NCBI GenBank assembly: GCA_017620375.1
Contig: JAFZQN010000074.1
Span: 1 to 32,264, forward strand
Direction: 5' to 3'
Origin: Lachnospiraceae bacterium
GTDB taxonomy: Bacteria > Bacillota > Clostridia > Lachnospirales > Lachnospiraceae
Length of the DNA stretch: 32,264 nt
Below are positions 7,644 through 15,298 of this stretch, piece by piece. Position numbers and translations under genes: made by a program. A model generated the notes under the pieces. That model was given only the letters and a program-made list of their open reading frames with translations, made no database searches and was not told where the DNA came from. The first letter of the stretch is position 1. The number at the start of each line of letters is the position of its first letter.

Positions 7644-8376
7644 TCAGAGAACCGTCCCTCTGATTGTTTTTCTCTTTAATCTTTCTCACTACAAAATATA
7701 TCAGTGCTAAAACCAGAAATACTGCTATGGATCCATATGCCAGGTATCCCCACATGGCTCCTTCAACCTTGAATACCTGTGGAACCATGAAAAATACAAA
7801 AAACATTATAGCTCCAAAGGTGGCTATCAATATAGTATTGGAAAGTATCGAGCTTTTATCGGCATATACTTTGCTGCCCAACATGTCCTGCGTTTTAGTA
7901 AGCATGCCTATATCGGCATATTTTCTTAAGAAGAAAAATGCTATACTTCCTCCTATAAGTGTTCCGCATATAAATGACGGAACATAGAAGAACAGGCTTA
8001 TCCCATCTTTTCCCCAGATAAGTGACATAACCGGATAAGAGACAATAGCTCCAATGATGCCGGTACCTATTATTTCTCCCAATACTGCAAATATCAGTTT
8101 TCCTTTTGAAAATCTGTAAAATACTCCGGATAAAAATGCGCCGAATATGGCTCCGGTAAGTGCCAGGGGCGGTATCCCCATAATGGTCATCCTGATAATA
8201 CCGATGATAAATGCACATAACAGCGAGTACCAGGGTCCCATAAATACAGAGCACACAATGTTGATAAAGTGTGCCATCGGACACATACCCTCCACTCTCA
8301 GTATAGGGGAGATTACAACACCTATAGCGATGAGCATGGAGAGTACGACCGTTTTAAGAATACTTTTCGATCTCAT
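7633..8376 (-). CDS. thiW: ThiW, thiazole-specific S component of an ECF transporter, with extra C-terminal region
   Basis: A 247-residue membrane protein. The N-terminal part fits ThiW: about five or six hydrophobic segments, with the hallmark RVEGMCPMAHFINIVCSV near residues 27-44 and IPPLALTGAIFGAFLSG. ThiW binds hydroxyethylthiazole in the membrane and works with a shared ECF energising module, which is not in this window. Usual ThiW proteins are about 160-170 residues; this one continues for roughly 80 more with two further transmembrane stretches (around 185-205 and 215-237) and a charged tail (RKIKEKNNQRDG). It is the first gene of the operon, directly behind the TPP riboswitch, and overlaps thiM. 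Confidence 0.9.
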   Translation of the reverse strand: MRSKSILKTVVLSMLIAIGVVISPILRVEGMCPMAHFINIVCSVFMGPWYSLLCAFIIGIIRMTIMGIPPLALTGAIFGAFLSGVFYRFSKGKLIFAVLGEIIGTGIIGAIVSYPVMSLIWGKDGISLFFYVPSFICGTLIGGSIAFFFLRKYADIGMLTKTQDMLGSKVYADKSSILSNTILIATFGAIMFFVFFMVPQVFKVEGAMWGYLAYGSIAVFLVLALIYFVVRKIKEKNNQRDGSLIEK

Positions 8377-8391
8377 TCTTTCGTACCTTTT

Positions 8392-8532
8392 ATTAATCCT
8401 CTCATGTTTTTCAGGGTCAAAAGATCCTGTCGGTCGGGAATCAATTTTCCCCTCTCACGCCGAAACACGGCTTCCCATCGCTATATACAAGATACAAGGC
8501 GCTCCCCTTCTATCCGTCCGGATTTATCCGGA
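8392..8532 (-). other. Structured leader between the riboswitch terminator and thiW
   Basis: About 140 bases of untranslated leader with more pairing potential than expected. On the minus strand it contains TCCGGAT-AA-ATCCGGA (8517-8532), a GCCG-TGTTT-CGGC hairpin enclosed by distant GGGAA and TTCCC, and CAGG...CCTG around TTTT. None of these has a T tract of terminator quality. I do not recognise a known riboswitch class here. Confidence 0.4.
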
Positions 8533-8562
8533 AATAAAACAGGACTACCCAATGGATAGCCC
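8532..8562 (-). terminator. Expression-platform terminator of the TPP riboswitch
   Basis: On the minus strand GGGCTATCC pairs with GGGTAGTCC around an ATT loop (8542-8562; nine pairs including two G-U), followed by TGTTTTATTTC. It lies 20 bases downstream of the aptamer, where a TPP-dependent attenuator is expected. Confidence 0.8.
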
Positions 8563-8581
8563 TTATAGTTCCTACTTATAG

Positions 8582-8664
8582 TCATCCCTACGTTGGCATT
8601 ACCCAAATCAGGTTACCGGTCGAAGGCCACACCTTCCTCTCAGCCTGTAATACAAGCTCCCGTC
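8582..8664 (-). promoter_or_regulatory. TPP riboswitch (THI element)
   Basis: The minus strand carries the conserved THI-box parts in order: GGGAGC at the 5' side, CAGGCTGAGAGGAAGG, then AACCTGATTTGGGTAATGCC and CAACGTAGGGATG at the 3' side. The CTGAGA core, the ACCTGAT-x-GG-TAATGCC pyrophosphate-sensor region and CGTAGGGA are all intact. It is followed by an intrinsic terminator and precedes thiW, so high thiamine diphosphate should switch off the salvage operon by premature termination. Confidence 0.97.
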
Positions 8665-8682
8665 CGTTTTATTTCATTCTGT

Positions 8683-8710
8683 ATTGTAGCACTTTTTCCA
8701 TAAAATGCAA
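8683..8710 (-). promoter_or_regulatory. Promoter of the thiamine salvage operon
   Basis: On the minus strand TTGCAT (8705-8710) and TACAAT (8683-8688) are 16 bases apart. The position, between the thiN stop codon and the TPP aptamer, would start the transcript about 10 bases before the aptamer. Confidence 0.65.
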
Positions 8711-8724
8711 GTATTATTTTAAAT

Positions 8725-9345
8725 CTAATGTATACGCGGAAAAACAACCAACAGACATCCTTCTTGTACAGATATCTCAGAAGGATTGCCAGTAAATTCA
8801 TTGCTGACGCCCAGTGAAAACGAATTATCAAGCAAGATGTTGTCCACATCATATTTAAGGCCCTGAATGGTAACTCCCTTACTTTCATCAGAAAGAGAAA
8901 ACATGGATATGTAGCCTTTCCAAGTATCATCAAAAGAGAGCGACGAATCCTTTATAACCGTCAGCACTAATTCTTTATCATATAAGTAGCCTTTGCTCTC
9001 TTTTTCTGCAAGATATTTTAATAGCTGGACATTCGCCATCGTGTGATCGATACGACCTCCGGTGCAGGCGTAAAGATGGAACTCGGAGTAACCCTTTTCC
9101 ATGCCAAGCCTTACCGCTTCCCATGTGTCTGTAACATCTTTTATGGGATTTAGCTTAACGAGGTTGGGATGATCAGGGATAGTACCCAAAGAATCGAAAT
9201 CTCCCACTACCATATCGACTTCTATGCCCGCTTCTTCCAGATGCCTGTATCCGGCATCTGCGGCTATAACGTAATCTCCGGGCTCTTTTTTAAAGGTAAG
9301 TCCGAAGTTTTCGCCACCGCCGACTATGTAACATTTTCTATTCAA
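8725..9345 (-). CDS. thiN: Thiamine diphosphokinase
   Basis: A protein of about 206 residues that pyrophosphorylates thiamine to the active cofactor TPP. Family motifs are clear: CYIVGGGENFG, VIAADAGYRHLEEAGI, DMVVGDFDSLG, an aspartate-rich DVTDTWEAVRLGMEKG and ACTGGRIDHTMANVQLL. The open frame runs up to an ATG at 9399 inside the exporter gene, but the most likely start is the TTG at 9345, 7 bases after GAGGT (9353-9357), which begins just before the conserved CYIVGG. The ribosome site overlaps the exporter stop codon, so the two genes are probably translationally coupled. It lies upstream of the TPP riboswitch promoter and is therefore not under that switch. Identity is certain; the start is less so. 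Confidence 0.92.
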   Translation of the reverse strand: MNRKCYIVGGGENFGLTFKKEPGDYVIAADAGYRHLEEAGIEVDMVVGDFDSLGTIPDHPNLVKLNPIKDVTDTWEAVRLGMEKGYSEFHLYACTGGRIDHTMANVQLLKYLAEKESKGYLYDKELVLTVIKDSSLSFDDTWKGYISMFSLSDESKGVTIQGLKYDVDNILLDNSFSLGVSNEFTGNPSEISVQEGCLLVVFPRIH

Positions 9346-9355
9346 ACTTTGTACC

Positions 9356-11104
9356 TCATCCTTGTTCTGTACTGGCGTAGATTTCCTTATATACATCACA
9401 TGTATTTATGAGCTCATCGTGTGTACCCTTGCCGGCTAATTTACCGTCGTCAAGTACAAGTATCATATCCGCGTAACGTACTGTCGAAGCACGCTGGGAT
9501 ACGATGAATATCGCAGGTTTCCATGACAGGCTCCTCAACGCCTTTCTTAAGGCTGCATCCGTCGCATAGTCAAGAGCCGATGAACTGTCATCAAGTATCA
9601 GGATCGGAGGTTTTGCTACTAACGTTCTCGCTATAGACAACCTCTGTTTCTGGCCTCCGGAGAAGTTTCTTCCTTCCTGCTCTACCTCGCGGTCAAGCTC
9701 TATGCCTGTGATCTGTGCCAGATCCATGGCTTCTTTTAATTCTTCGTCTGTAGCTTCGGCGTTACCCCACTTAAGGTTTTCCCTTACGGTACCCTTGAAA
9801 AGCACTGCCTTCTGCATTACCGTACCTACCATGTCACGGAGAGCTGCTACATCATAATCCCTCACATCTTTTCCGGCTACATACACGGTACCTTTTTCCG
9901 CATCATAGAAACGTGGGATAAGATTTACTATAGAAGTCTTACCTGAGCCGGTACCACCGATGATACCGGTTACAGTCCCGTAGTCAGCTTCGAAATCTAT
10001 ATCTTCCAAAGCGTCCTCGCCGCCTTCACTGTACTTCATGTATACGTGGCTGAATTTGACTGCTGCTTTGGTATTTAAAGCTTCTGTTGACTGTTTCCCA
10101 GTCTGATTGGCATTGTCCTGCTGCCCATTATCTCCGTCCACCTTGATCTTTACTTCCATACCCTCAGGAATGTCAAATACGGTGCTGATACGGTTACCGC
10201 AGGCCATGCCTTTTGTGATGCTGATAAAGGTGTTCGCAAGCTTCATAAGCTCTACTAAGATCTGGGACATGTAATTAACCAGAGCGACTACAGCACCTGC
10301 CTTAAGTGCTCCGGACTCCACACGTATCGCACCTGAATAAAGCAGGATGATGAGTGCGGCGTTTATAACTATATATGTGGCGGGATTCATGATTGCTGAG
10401 ATCCTGCCGGCTATTTCCTGGATATGTCTGTGTTTATCGGTCTCTTCGTCGAAATTAACTATCTCGCGTTCCTCAAGGCCGAATGCACGGATTACTCTCA
10501 CACCCGTGAGGTTTTCCCTGGTAAGCCCAAGTAACCTGTCTAACGCTGCCTGAACCTTTTTAAACCTCGGTATGGTAAGAAACAGAAGTGAAAATACCAG
10601 GACAAACAAAAGCGGGATGACCACCGCAAATATGATGGCTGCTTTTGCATCCACAGTAAATGCCATGATGAGCGCGCCAAATACGATGATCGGTGACCTT
10701 AAAAACAGACGTAGAAACAGATTGACCGCCGTCTGAGTCTGGTTGACATCACTGGTCATTCTGGTGATGAGCGTGGATGTACCCTGTTTGTCACTTTCCT
10801 TAAACGAAAGCTTCATAATGTGTGCAAAAAGTGCATGTCTGAGCTTAGTAGCAAAACCTACAGCCGCTTTTGCCGCAAAGAATTGTGCTGTGATGGCAAA
10901 GCCGTATCCGACAAATGCGAAAGCTACCAGGATCAGCACCATTTTTACCACATAACCCTTGTCGCCGTTTGCGATACCGGTATCGATGAGGGATGCGATG
11001 ACAAGCGGCACCGTAAGCTCAAATGCCGCTTCCAATAACTTAAAGAAGGGCGCCAGAAAGCACTCTTTTTTATATCCGTTTAAATACTTATAAAGTCCTT
11101 TCAT
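9356..11104 (-). CDS. ABC exporter half-transporter with degenerate ATPase site
   Basis: A 582-residue fusion of a six-helix membrane domain (about 1-310) and an ATP-binding domain (about 345-582). Walker A is GGTGSGKTS near 383-391 and the signature is NFSGGQKQR near 481-489. The residue after Walker B is Asp instead of the catalytic Glu (ILILDDSSSALD) and the switch His is replaced by Gln (IVSQRAST). In heterodimeric exporters such as TM287/288 this marks the non-hydrolysing partner, which pairs with a canonical half. No partner gene is seen next to it. The TTG that opens the frame is part of the leader: GGAGGA is placed 4-5 bases before the ATG at 11104. It precedes thiN directly. Substrate unknown. 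Confidence 0.9.
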   Translation of the reverse strand: MKGLYKYLNGYKKECFLAPFFKLLEAAFELTVPLVIASLIDTGIANGDKGYVVKMVLILVAFAFVGYGFAITAQFFAAKAAVGFATKLRHALFAHIMKLSFKESDKQGTSTLITRMTSDVNQTQTAVNLFLRLFLRSPIIVFGALIMAFTVDAKAAIIFAVVIPLLFVLVFSLLFLTIPRFKKVQAALDRLLGLTRENLTGVRVIRAFGLEEREIVNFDEETDKHRHIQEIAGRISAIMNPATYIVINAALIILLYSGAIRVESGALKAGAVVALVNYMSQILVELMKLANTFISITKGMACGNRISTVFDIPEGMEVKIKVDGDNGQQDNANQTGKQSTEALNTKAAVKFSHVYMKYSEGGEDALEDIDFEADYGTVTGIIGGTGSGKTSIVNLIPRFYDAEKGTVYVAGKDVRDYDVAALRDMVGTVMQKAVLFKGTVRENLKWGNAEATDEELKEAMDLAQITGIELDREVEQEGRNFSGGQKQRLSIARTLVAKPPILILDDSSSALDYATDAALRKALRSLSWKPAIFIVSQRASTVRYADMILVLDDGKLAGKGTHDELINTCDVYKEIYASTEQG

Positions 11105-11142
11105 GACGTCCTCCGACAAATTTTTATTATGTTATGTGATCC

Positions 11143-11165
11143 AAAAAGGTGACGTACATTGTCAC
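11143..11165 (-). terminator. Possible weak terminator at the end of the Sir2 gene
   Basis: On the minus strand GTGAC (11161-11165) pairs with GTCAC (11149-11153), followed by CTTTTTGG. The 5-bp stem overlaps the Sir2 stop codon. It may only weaken read-through into the exporter gene. Confidence 0.45.
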
Positions 11166-11962
11166 ACTTTGGAGAAAACTTCACCAAGTCCCATGTTGAG
11201 CACGAGGTTGGCTGATGAATCGTATGGTGTGGATGATTTATTGATCAGTACCAGTTTGTTACCTTTATAGTAATTGATAAGGCCCGCTGCAGGATATACA
11301 ACAAGCGATGTACCGCCGACTATGAGCATGTCAGCTTTACTGATGTAGTAACATGCATTTGACCAGGTGGTGTCATCCAGACCTTCTTCGTAAAGCACGA
11401 CATCAGGCTTGATCAGGCCTCCGCATTCGGGACATATGGGAAGTCCGAAACGGCGCTTGCCGCGGTTAAGCTTGTTGTCGATATTCTCGCCGTTTGCAAG
11501 ACGTCTTTCGCAGTCTTCGTCGATGAGCTTGATGATGTCGTCACCTGAGAAAAACTTTCTGCATTTCATACAGAAGTTACGGGCTACGGTACCATGTACC
11601 TCGAATACCGTCTCGCTGCCTGCCTTCTGATGGAGGCCGTCGATGTTCTGGGTGACTATGGCTTTAAGCTTCCCCTTTTTCTCGAGCTCCGCAAGCTTAA
11701 TGTGCGTGATGTTGGGCTCGATACCGTCGAGGAGGATCTTTTTCCTGTAGAATCTGTAAAACTCTTCAGGGTCATGCATGAAAAACGAATGACTGATAAT
11801 CTCCTCAGGTGGATAGTCGTATTCCTGGTTGTAGAGACCGTCTACGCTTCTAAAATCCGGTATGCCGCTTTCGGTGGACACTCCGGCACCGCCAAAGAAA
11901 ACAATGTTGTTGCTGCCTTCTACCATTTTCAGGAATTGCTCAAGCTTTTCTTCGTTTGTCAT
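11162..11962 (-). CDS. Sir2-family NAD-dependent protein deacylase
   Basis: A 266-residue sirtuin that should remove acyl groups from protein lysines using NAD+. Motifs: GAGVSTESGIPDFRS (25-39, NAD binding), TQNIDGLHQKAG (104-115), the catalytic His123 in EVHG, and two zinc Cys pairs, C131/C134 and C177/C180. The 42 residues between the Cys pairs form a charged insert (DEDCERRLANGEN...), longer than the roughly 15-25 I expect in simple bacterial sirtuins. A GTG 45 bases upstream opens the frame, but AAAGGAG located 6 bases before the ATG at 11962 decides the start. It lies about 100 bases after pyrE, with a small ACCGC-TAT-GCGGT hairpin (12006-12018) in the gap. Confidence 0.93.
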   Translation of the reverse strand: MTNEEKLEQFLKMVEGSNNIVFFGGAGVSTESGIPDFRSVDGLYNQEYDYPPEEIISHSFFMHDPEEFYRFYRKKILLDGIEPNITHIKLAELEKKGKLKAIVTQNIDGLHQKAGSETVFEVHGTVARNFCMKCRKFFSGDDIIKLIDEDCERRLANGENIDNKLNRGKRRFGLPICPECGGLIKPDVVLYEEGLDDTTWSNACYYISKADMLIVGGTSLVVYPAAGLINYYKGNKLVLINKSSTPYDSSANLVLNMGLGEVFSKV

Positions 11963-12060
11963 AACGGTCTCCTTTCTTTCTGATACACTCTGAAACACCT
12001 TATCCACCGCTATGCGGTTCTCCTTCCCCTCAAAGGTAAGGCTTCTGGTGTCATATTTTT

Positions 12061-12738
12061 TTATTTACAACCATATAACTTATAATACTCGTCGATAGCT
12101 GCCTTTAAGGTGTCATCGATAACTACCCTGCCGAGTACTTCCTTGTTGTAGAGATGCTCTATAACTTCTTCCATGGTTACGATGGCTTTTGCATCGAAAC
12201 CATACTTAGCTTTGATCTCGTCTAAGGCGCTCTTGTCGGACTCAAGTCCTCTCTCCATACGGTTAAGGGAAACCATGAGACCCTTGATGGTCACATTGCC
12301 CTGTGCCCGGATGATGGGGAAGGTCTCCTCGATGGACTTGCCGGATGTGGTAACGTCCTCGATGATAACAACTCTGTCGCCGTCCTTGATCTTGCTGCCA
12401 AGAAGGATACCTACATCGCCGTGGTCCTTAACTTCCTTACGATTTGAACAATAGCGGATCTCCTTGCCGTAGAGCTCGCTGAATGCGATAACTGTTGCTA
12501 CGCTCAACGGAATACCCTTATATGCAGGTCCGAAAAGTACGTCAAAGTCATCGCCGAAGTTGTCATGAATGGCCTTTGCGTAGTATTCGCCAAGCTTCTT
12601 AAGCTGTCTGCCGGTTACATATGCACCTGCATTCATGAAGAAGGGTGACTTTCTTCCGCTCTTTAATGTGAAATCTCCGAATTTAAGAACCTCGGAGTCT
12701 ACCATAAACTCAATAAATTCCTGTTTGTATGATTCCAT
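12061..12738 (-). CDS. pyrE: Orotate phosphoribosyltransferase
   Basis: A 225-residue type I phosphoribosyltransferase converting orotate and PRPP to OMP in pyrimidine synthesis. Evidence: FTLKSGRKSPFFMNAG near residues 23-38, LFGPAYKGIPL (68-78), the flexible KEVKDHGD loop (101-108) and the PRPP-binding VVIIEDVTTSGKS (123-135). The length fits the family. The ribosome site AAAAGGAG precedes the ATG. Other pyr genes are not in the window. Its leader holds the array of four hairpins; I see no canonical PyrR-binding anti-antiterminator. Confidence 0.97.
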   Translation of the reverse strand: MESYKQEFIEFMVDSEVLKFGDFTLKSGRKSPFFMNAGAYVTGRQLKKLGEYYAKAIHDNFGDDFDVLFGPAYKGIPLSVATVIAFSELYGKEIRYCSNRKEVKDHGDVGILLGSKIKDGDRVVIIEDVTTSGKSIEETFPIIRAQGNVTIKGLMVSLNRMERGLESDKSALDEIKAKYGFDAKAIVTMEEVIEHLYNKEVLGRVVIDDTLKAAIDEYYKLYGCK

Positions 12739-12758
12739 GTGGGTCTCCTTTTAGTGTT

Positions 12759-12967
12759 GCGTCCTCAATTTATAGGTACTCCATTCCGCTACGCGGAACG
12801 GAGCCGTGTCACAGGTGCGTCCTCAGTATAACAGTACTCCATCACTGCGTGATGGAGCCGTGGCATGAGGGCTCCGTGGTACGTCCTCAATTTATAGGTA
12901 CTCCATTTTGCTTCGCAAAACGGAGCCATGTCGTAGGGATTCCTCCCATTCCGCCTTGCGGAACGGG
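12759..12967 (-). repeat. Array of four covarying hairpin repeats
   Basis: Four hairpins sit at 12779-12803, 12837-12857, 12901-12925 and 12945-12967. The first three are preceded by a shared spacer (CGTCCTCAATTTATAGGTA or a close variant ending GTA). On the minus strand the arms are CTCCGTTCCGC/GCGGAATGGAG, CTCCATCAC/GTGATGGAG, CTCCGTTTTGC/GCAAAATGGAG and CCCGTTCCGC/GCGGAATGGG. Pairing is kept while the sequence changes, and the single imperfect pair is G-U in minus-strand RNA but A-C in plus-strand RNA. The array fills the gap between the small membrane protein gene and pyrE. There is no T tract. Confidence 0.85.
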
Positions 12968-12982
12968 TCCCTCCCTGCGACG

Positions 12983-13333
12983 TTATTCATCATTATGTAA
13001 GTTTCTATGGAACATTCTCCAAACGAATACTGTGGCTACTGTTACCAGAGCGCCGACTACAACCATGATGACTCTCTTGCTGACATCATATTCGCCCTGA
13101 ATAAAGCAGTAGATACCGTATCCGAAGAATCCAAGTCCTGCAAGAAGGAACATGATACAGAATGTGCCTACAAGGAAAGTAGCAGAGATACCGAGGCATC
13201 CTGTCTTTTCATCCTGGTTTGCACGCTGTTCTGCGAGGAATCTGTCCTCGTCTTCCCTACGCCTTAATATTTCCGCGTAGGATAACTCCTCCTCGGGCTT
13301 TTCCTCGGGAATGTTTGCATTTTTCTTAGCCAT
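12983..13333 (-). CDS. Small membrane protein of unknown function
   Basis: A 116-residue protein I do not recognise. Residues 1-44 are very hydrophilic and charged (EEKPEEELSYAEILRRREDE, then DRFLAEQ), probably cytoplasmic. Two transmembrane segments follow (about 48-77 and 87-104), then a short basic and acidic tail RMFHRNLHNDE. An AGGAGG ribosome site 5 bases before the ATG makes the gene credible. It lies downstream of the GH39 gene on the same strand, with a 16-bp palindrome between them, and upstream of the hairpin array and pyrE. Confidence 0.75.
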   Translation of the reverse strand: MAKKNANIPEEKPEEELSYAEILRRREDEDRFLAEQRANQDEKTGCLGISATFLVGTFCIMFLLAGLGFFGYGIYCFIQGEYDVSKRVIMVVVGALVTVATVFVWRMFHRNLHNDE

Positions 13334-13364
13334 TTCATCCTCCTGATTACAACTTTATTACACC

Positions 13365-13380
13365 TCCCGCTGCAGCGGGA
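13365..13380. repeat. 16-bp perfect palindrome between GH39 and the small membrane protein gene
   Basis: TCCCGCTGCAGCGGGA is fully self-complementary. No T tract follows on either strand, so it is not a standard terminator. Its CCCGC/GCGGG core resembles the stems of the nearby hairpin array. Confidence 0.55.
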
Positions 13381-13389
13381 TTGTTTATA

Positions 13390-15180
13390 TTACTTTTTAT
13401 TTTTTACTGCCTTTTTTGCAGCGGTTTTCTTTGTTGCTGCCTTCTTAGCTGCTTCAACAGCTTTCTTTACTGTGGCTGCTGCCTTCTTTGCTACAGGCTT
13501 CTTCTCCTGCTTTGCTTCGGGCTTCTTTACCTCAGCGGGTGCTACGGGTGCTCCGGGGAACGGAGGCTTTATGCCCTTCTTTGCCATTTCGGCAAATTTC
13601 TTCATAGCTTCCTTAGCCTTAGCATCTTCTTCAGCCTTTCTTGCTATGGCCTTCTTGGGATTACGAAGGTCTGTTAAGGAAACATCCTCGATCTTCTTAT
13701 AATCATAACCAGTATCGCCTTCAAATGCAAGAGGCTTAACGGTAAAGTATTTAACACCGAATCTGTTAAGTGTGAACTTTAGTGCAAGCTTGCCGCCGGC
13801 GATAGCTTCGATGGTCTCACTCTCAACAAGAGGCATTGAGCCGCTCTTTATCACTGCTACTTCTGCGTCCGAAGGATACCTGGGCTCGCCTAAGTCATGC
13901 CAGATCTTCAAAGGATTACATACCTTCTCATCTACTGTCTCGGTGATGAGTGTGTACTTATCGCCTTTAGCTGCTTTTCCGGTGAGCTCTATGTCAACTG
14001 CGCTGTCTTTATCGGAAAGATTCCAAGCTACGCCTGCGAATCCGCCCTTGCCGTCAGCTACGATAACTGTGGAGTCATCCTTATAGATGCACTTCTCACT
14101 AAAGTTTTTCAGTTTCTTAAAGAATGCAAAGCTCCAGAATGTGGGCTTGGGGATGCAGTGATGAGCTACAAGACCGAAACCGCCGTGGAACTGTGAGAAA
14201 GGTACACCCTGCTCTTCAAATACATCACCGAAGGTCCAGTATGAATATGACTCATTAACATCGCCTAAGCGTGAGAGCTGCTGTGCAAGATATGCAGCGT
14301 TGATGTTAGTGTCATGTATAGGATTGTTCGGTATGTATGATGTATTAAACTCAGTGATGTGTATAGGAAGTCCCTTAAACTCAGGGTAAGAGTCGATAGC
14401 ATCACGGCTGGTCTTAAGATTTGCAAATCCAAACTCAGGAAGTGAAAGTATCTGATATCCGTAATGTCCTGCTCTCTCGGGCATCTCTGTTGTATAGTGA
14501 TGACGTGTCACAAAGTCGGGCTTAAGCTTTTTCTTAAGACAGAAATCAAGGAATGATCTGATCCAGAACTCATCCCTGATACCGCATACTGCGGGGCCGC
14601 CCACCTTGAAACGCTTGCTTACTCTTTTTACTGCCTTGTAAGATACTTCGAAAAGTTTGAAGTATTCCTGCATGTCGGCACCCTTCCAGAAGCCGGGAAG
14701 GTTCGGCTCATTCCATACCTCGATGGGCCAGTCATATACCTGCTCGCCGTATCTGTCTATACAATGCTGGAGCATAGCCGAGATCATATCTGCCCACTCT
14801 TTGTAATCCTTGGGAGGTGTGGTATTTCCTCTCCAGTAAAAGATAGTCTGCTCGCCGCTCGCCATCTTTTTAGGCATAAAACCAAGTTCAAAGAAGGGTG
14901 CGATCCCTACACTCTGATACATATCAAGCACTCTGTCGAGATATGTGTAATTGTACTCTATTCTTCTAACTCCGTCATAATCGAAGCACTGGAATATGGC
15001 CATATCATCAGTAAAAAGTCCGTGACCTCTGATGAATGAGAATCCGATGTGCTCCTGAGTGAACTTAAGCTCATCATAATACTCCTGAGTAAGTGCCAGA
15101 CCCATTCTGCCCGTACCTACACAGAAGTCCACTTTGTTGTTAAAAGCTACTTTGTTTTTTGCGTCAGCTTTGATCTTCAT
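13390..15180 (-). CDS. GH39 family glycosidase (beta-xylosidase-like) with Lys/Ala-rich tail
   Basis: A 596-residue enzyme without a signal peptide. The (beta/alpha)8 domain has the acid/base Glu158 in EVWNEPN and the nucleophile Glu277 in HITEFNTSY; both positions agree closely with those of characterised GH39 xylosidases. SYSYWTFGDVFEEQG and HGGFGLV lie in the expected region, followed by a beta-rich domain to about residue 500. GH39 enzymes usually end near 500 residues. Here residues about 508-596 form a tail full of K, A and P (EAMKKFAEMAKKGIKPPFPG, then KKAAATVKKAVEAAKKAATK), like histone H1 or bacterial nucleoid-type tails. AAGGAG 7 bases before the ATG supports the start. Probable role: intracellular cleavage of xylo-oligosaccharides, inferred from family. 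Confidence 0.9.
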   Translation of the reverse strand: MKIKADAKNKVAFNNKVDFCVGTGRMGLALTQEYYDELKFTQEHIGFSFIRGHGLFTDDMAIFQCFDYDGVRRIEYNYTYLDRVLDMYQSVGIAPFFELGFMPKKMASGEQTIFYWRGNTTPPKDYKEWADMISAMLQHCIDRYGEQVYDWPIEVWNEPNLPGFWKGADMQEYFKLFEVSYKAVKRVSKRFKVGGPAVCGIRDEFWIRSFLDFCLKKKLKPDFVTRHHYTTEMPERAGHYGYQILSLPEFGFANLKTSRDAIDSYPEFKGLPIHITEFNTSYIPNNPIHDTNINAAYLAQQLSRLGDVNESYSYWTFGDVFEEQGVPFSQFHGGFGLVAHHCIPKPTFWSFAFFKKLKNFSEKCIYKDDSTVIVADGKGGFAGVAWNLSDKDSAVDIELTGKAAKGDKYTLITETVDEKVCNPLKIWHDLGEPRYPSDAEVAVIKSGSMPLVESETIEAIAGGKLALKFTLNRFGVKYFTVKPLAFEGDTGYDYKKIEDVSLTDLRNPKKAIARKAEEDAKAKEAMKKFAEMAKKGIKPPFPGAPVAPAEVKKPEAKQEKKPVAKKAAATVKKAVEAAKKAATKKTAAKKAVKNKK

Positions 15181-15228
15181 CTGCCTTCTCCTTTTTCCCC
15201 ATAATTATATATAATGCTACGCCTACTA

Positions 15229-15256
15229 GTATAGCATATTTAACGTTTTATTTGAA
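15229..15256 (-). promoter_or_regulatory. Possible promoter of the GH39 gene
   Basis: On the minus strand TTCAAA (15251-15256) and TATACT (15229-15234) are 16 bases apart, about 50 bases upstream of the GH39 ATG. The -10 element is good and the -35 element is weak. Confidence 0.5.
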
Positions 15257-15298
15257 ATAGAAATTTGTGCTATATTTTTAACTTATATTGCTTAAAAA

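Noticed and set aside
12739-12982. PyrR attenuator in the pyrE leader
   Set aside because: The conserved PyrR-binding sequence and a terminator with a T tract are missing; the region consists of the four hairpin repeats instead.
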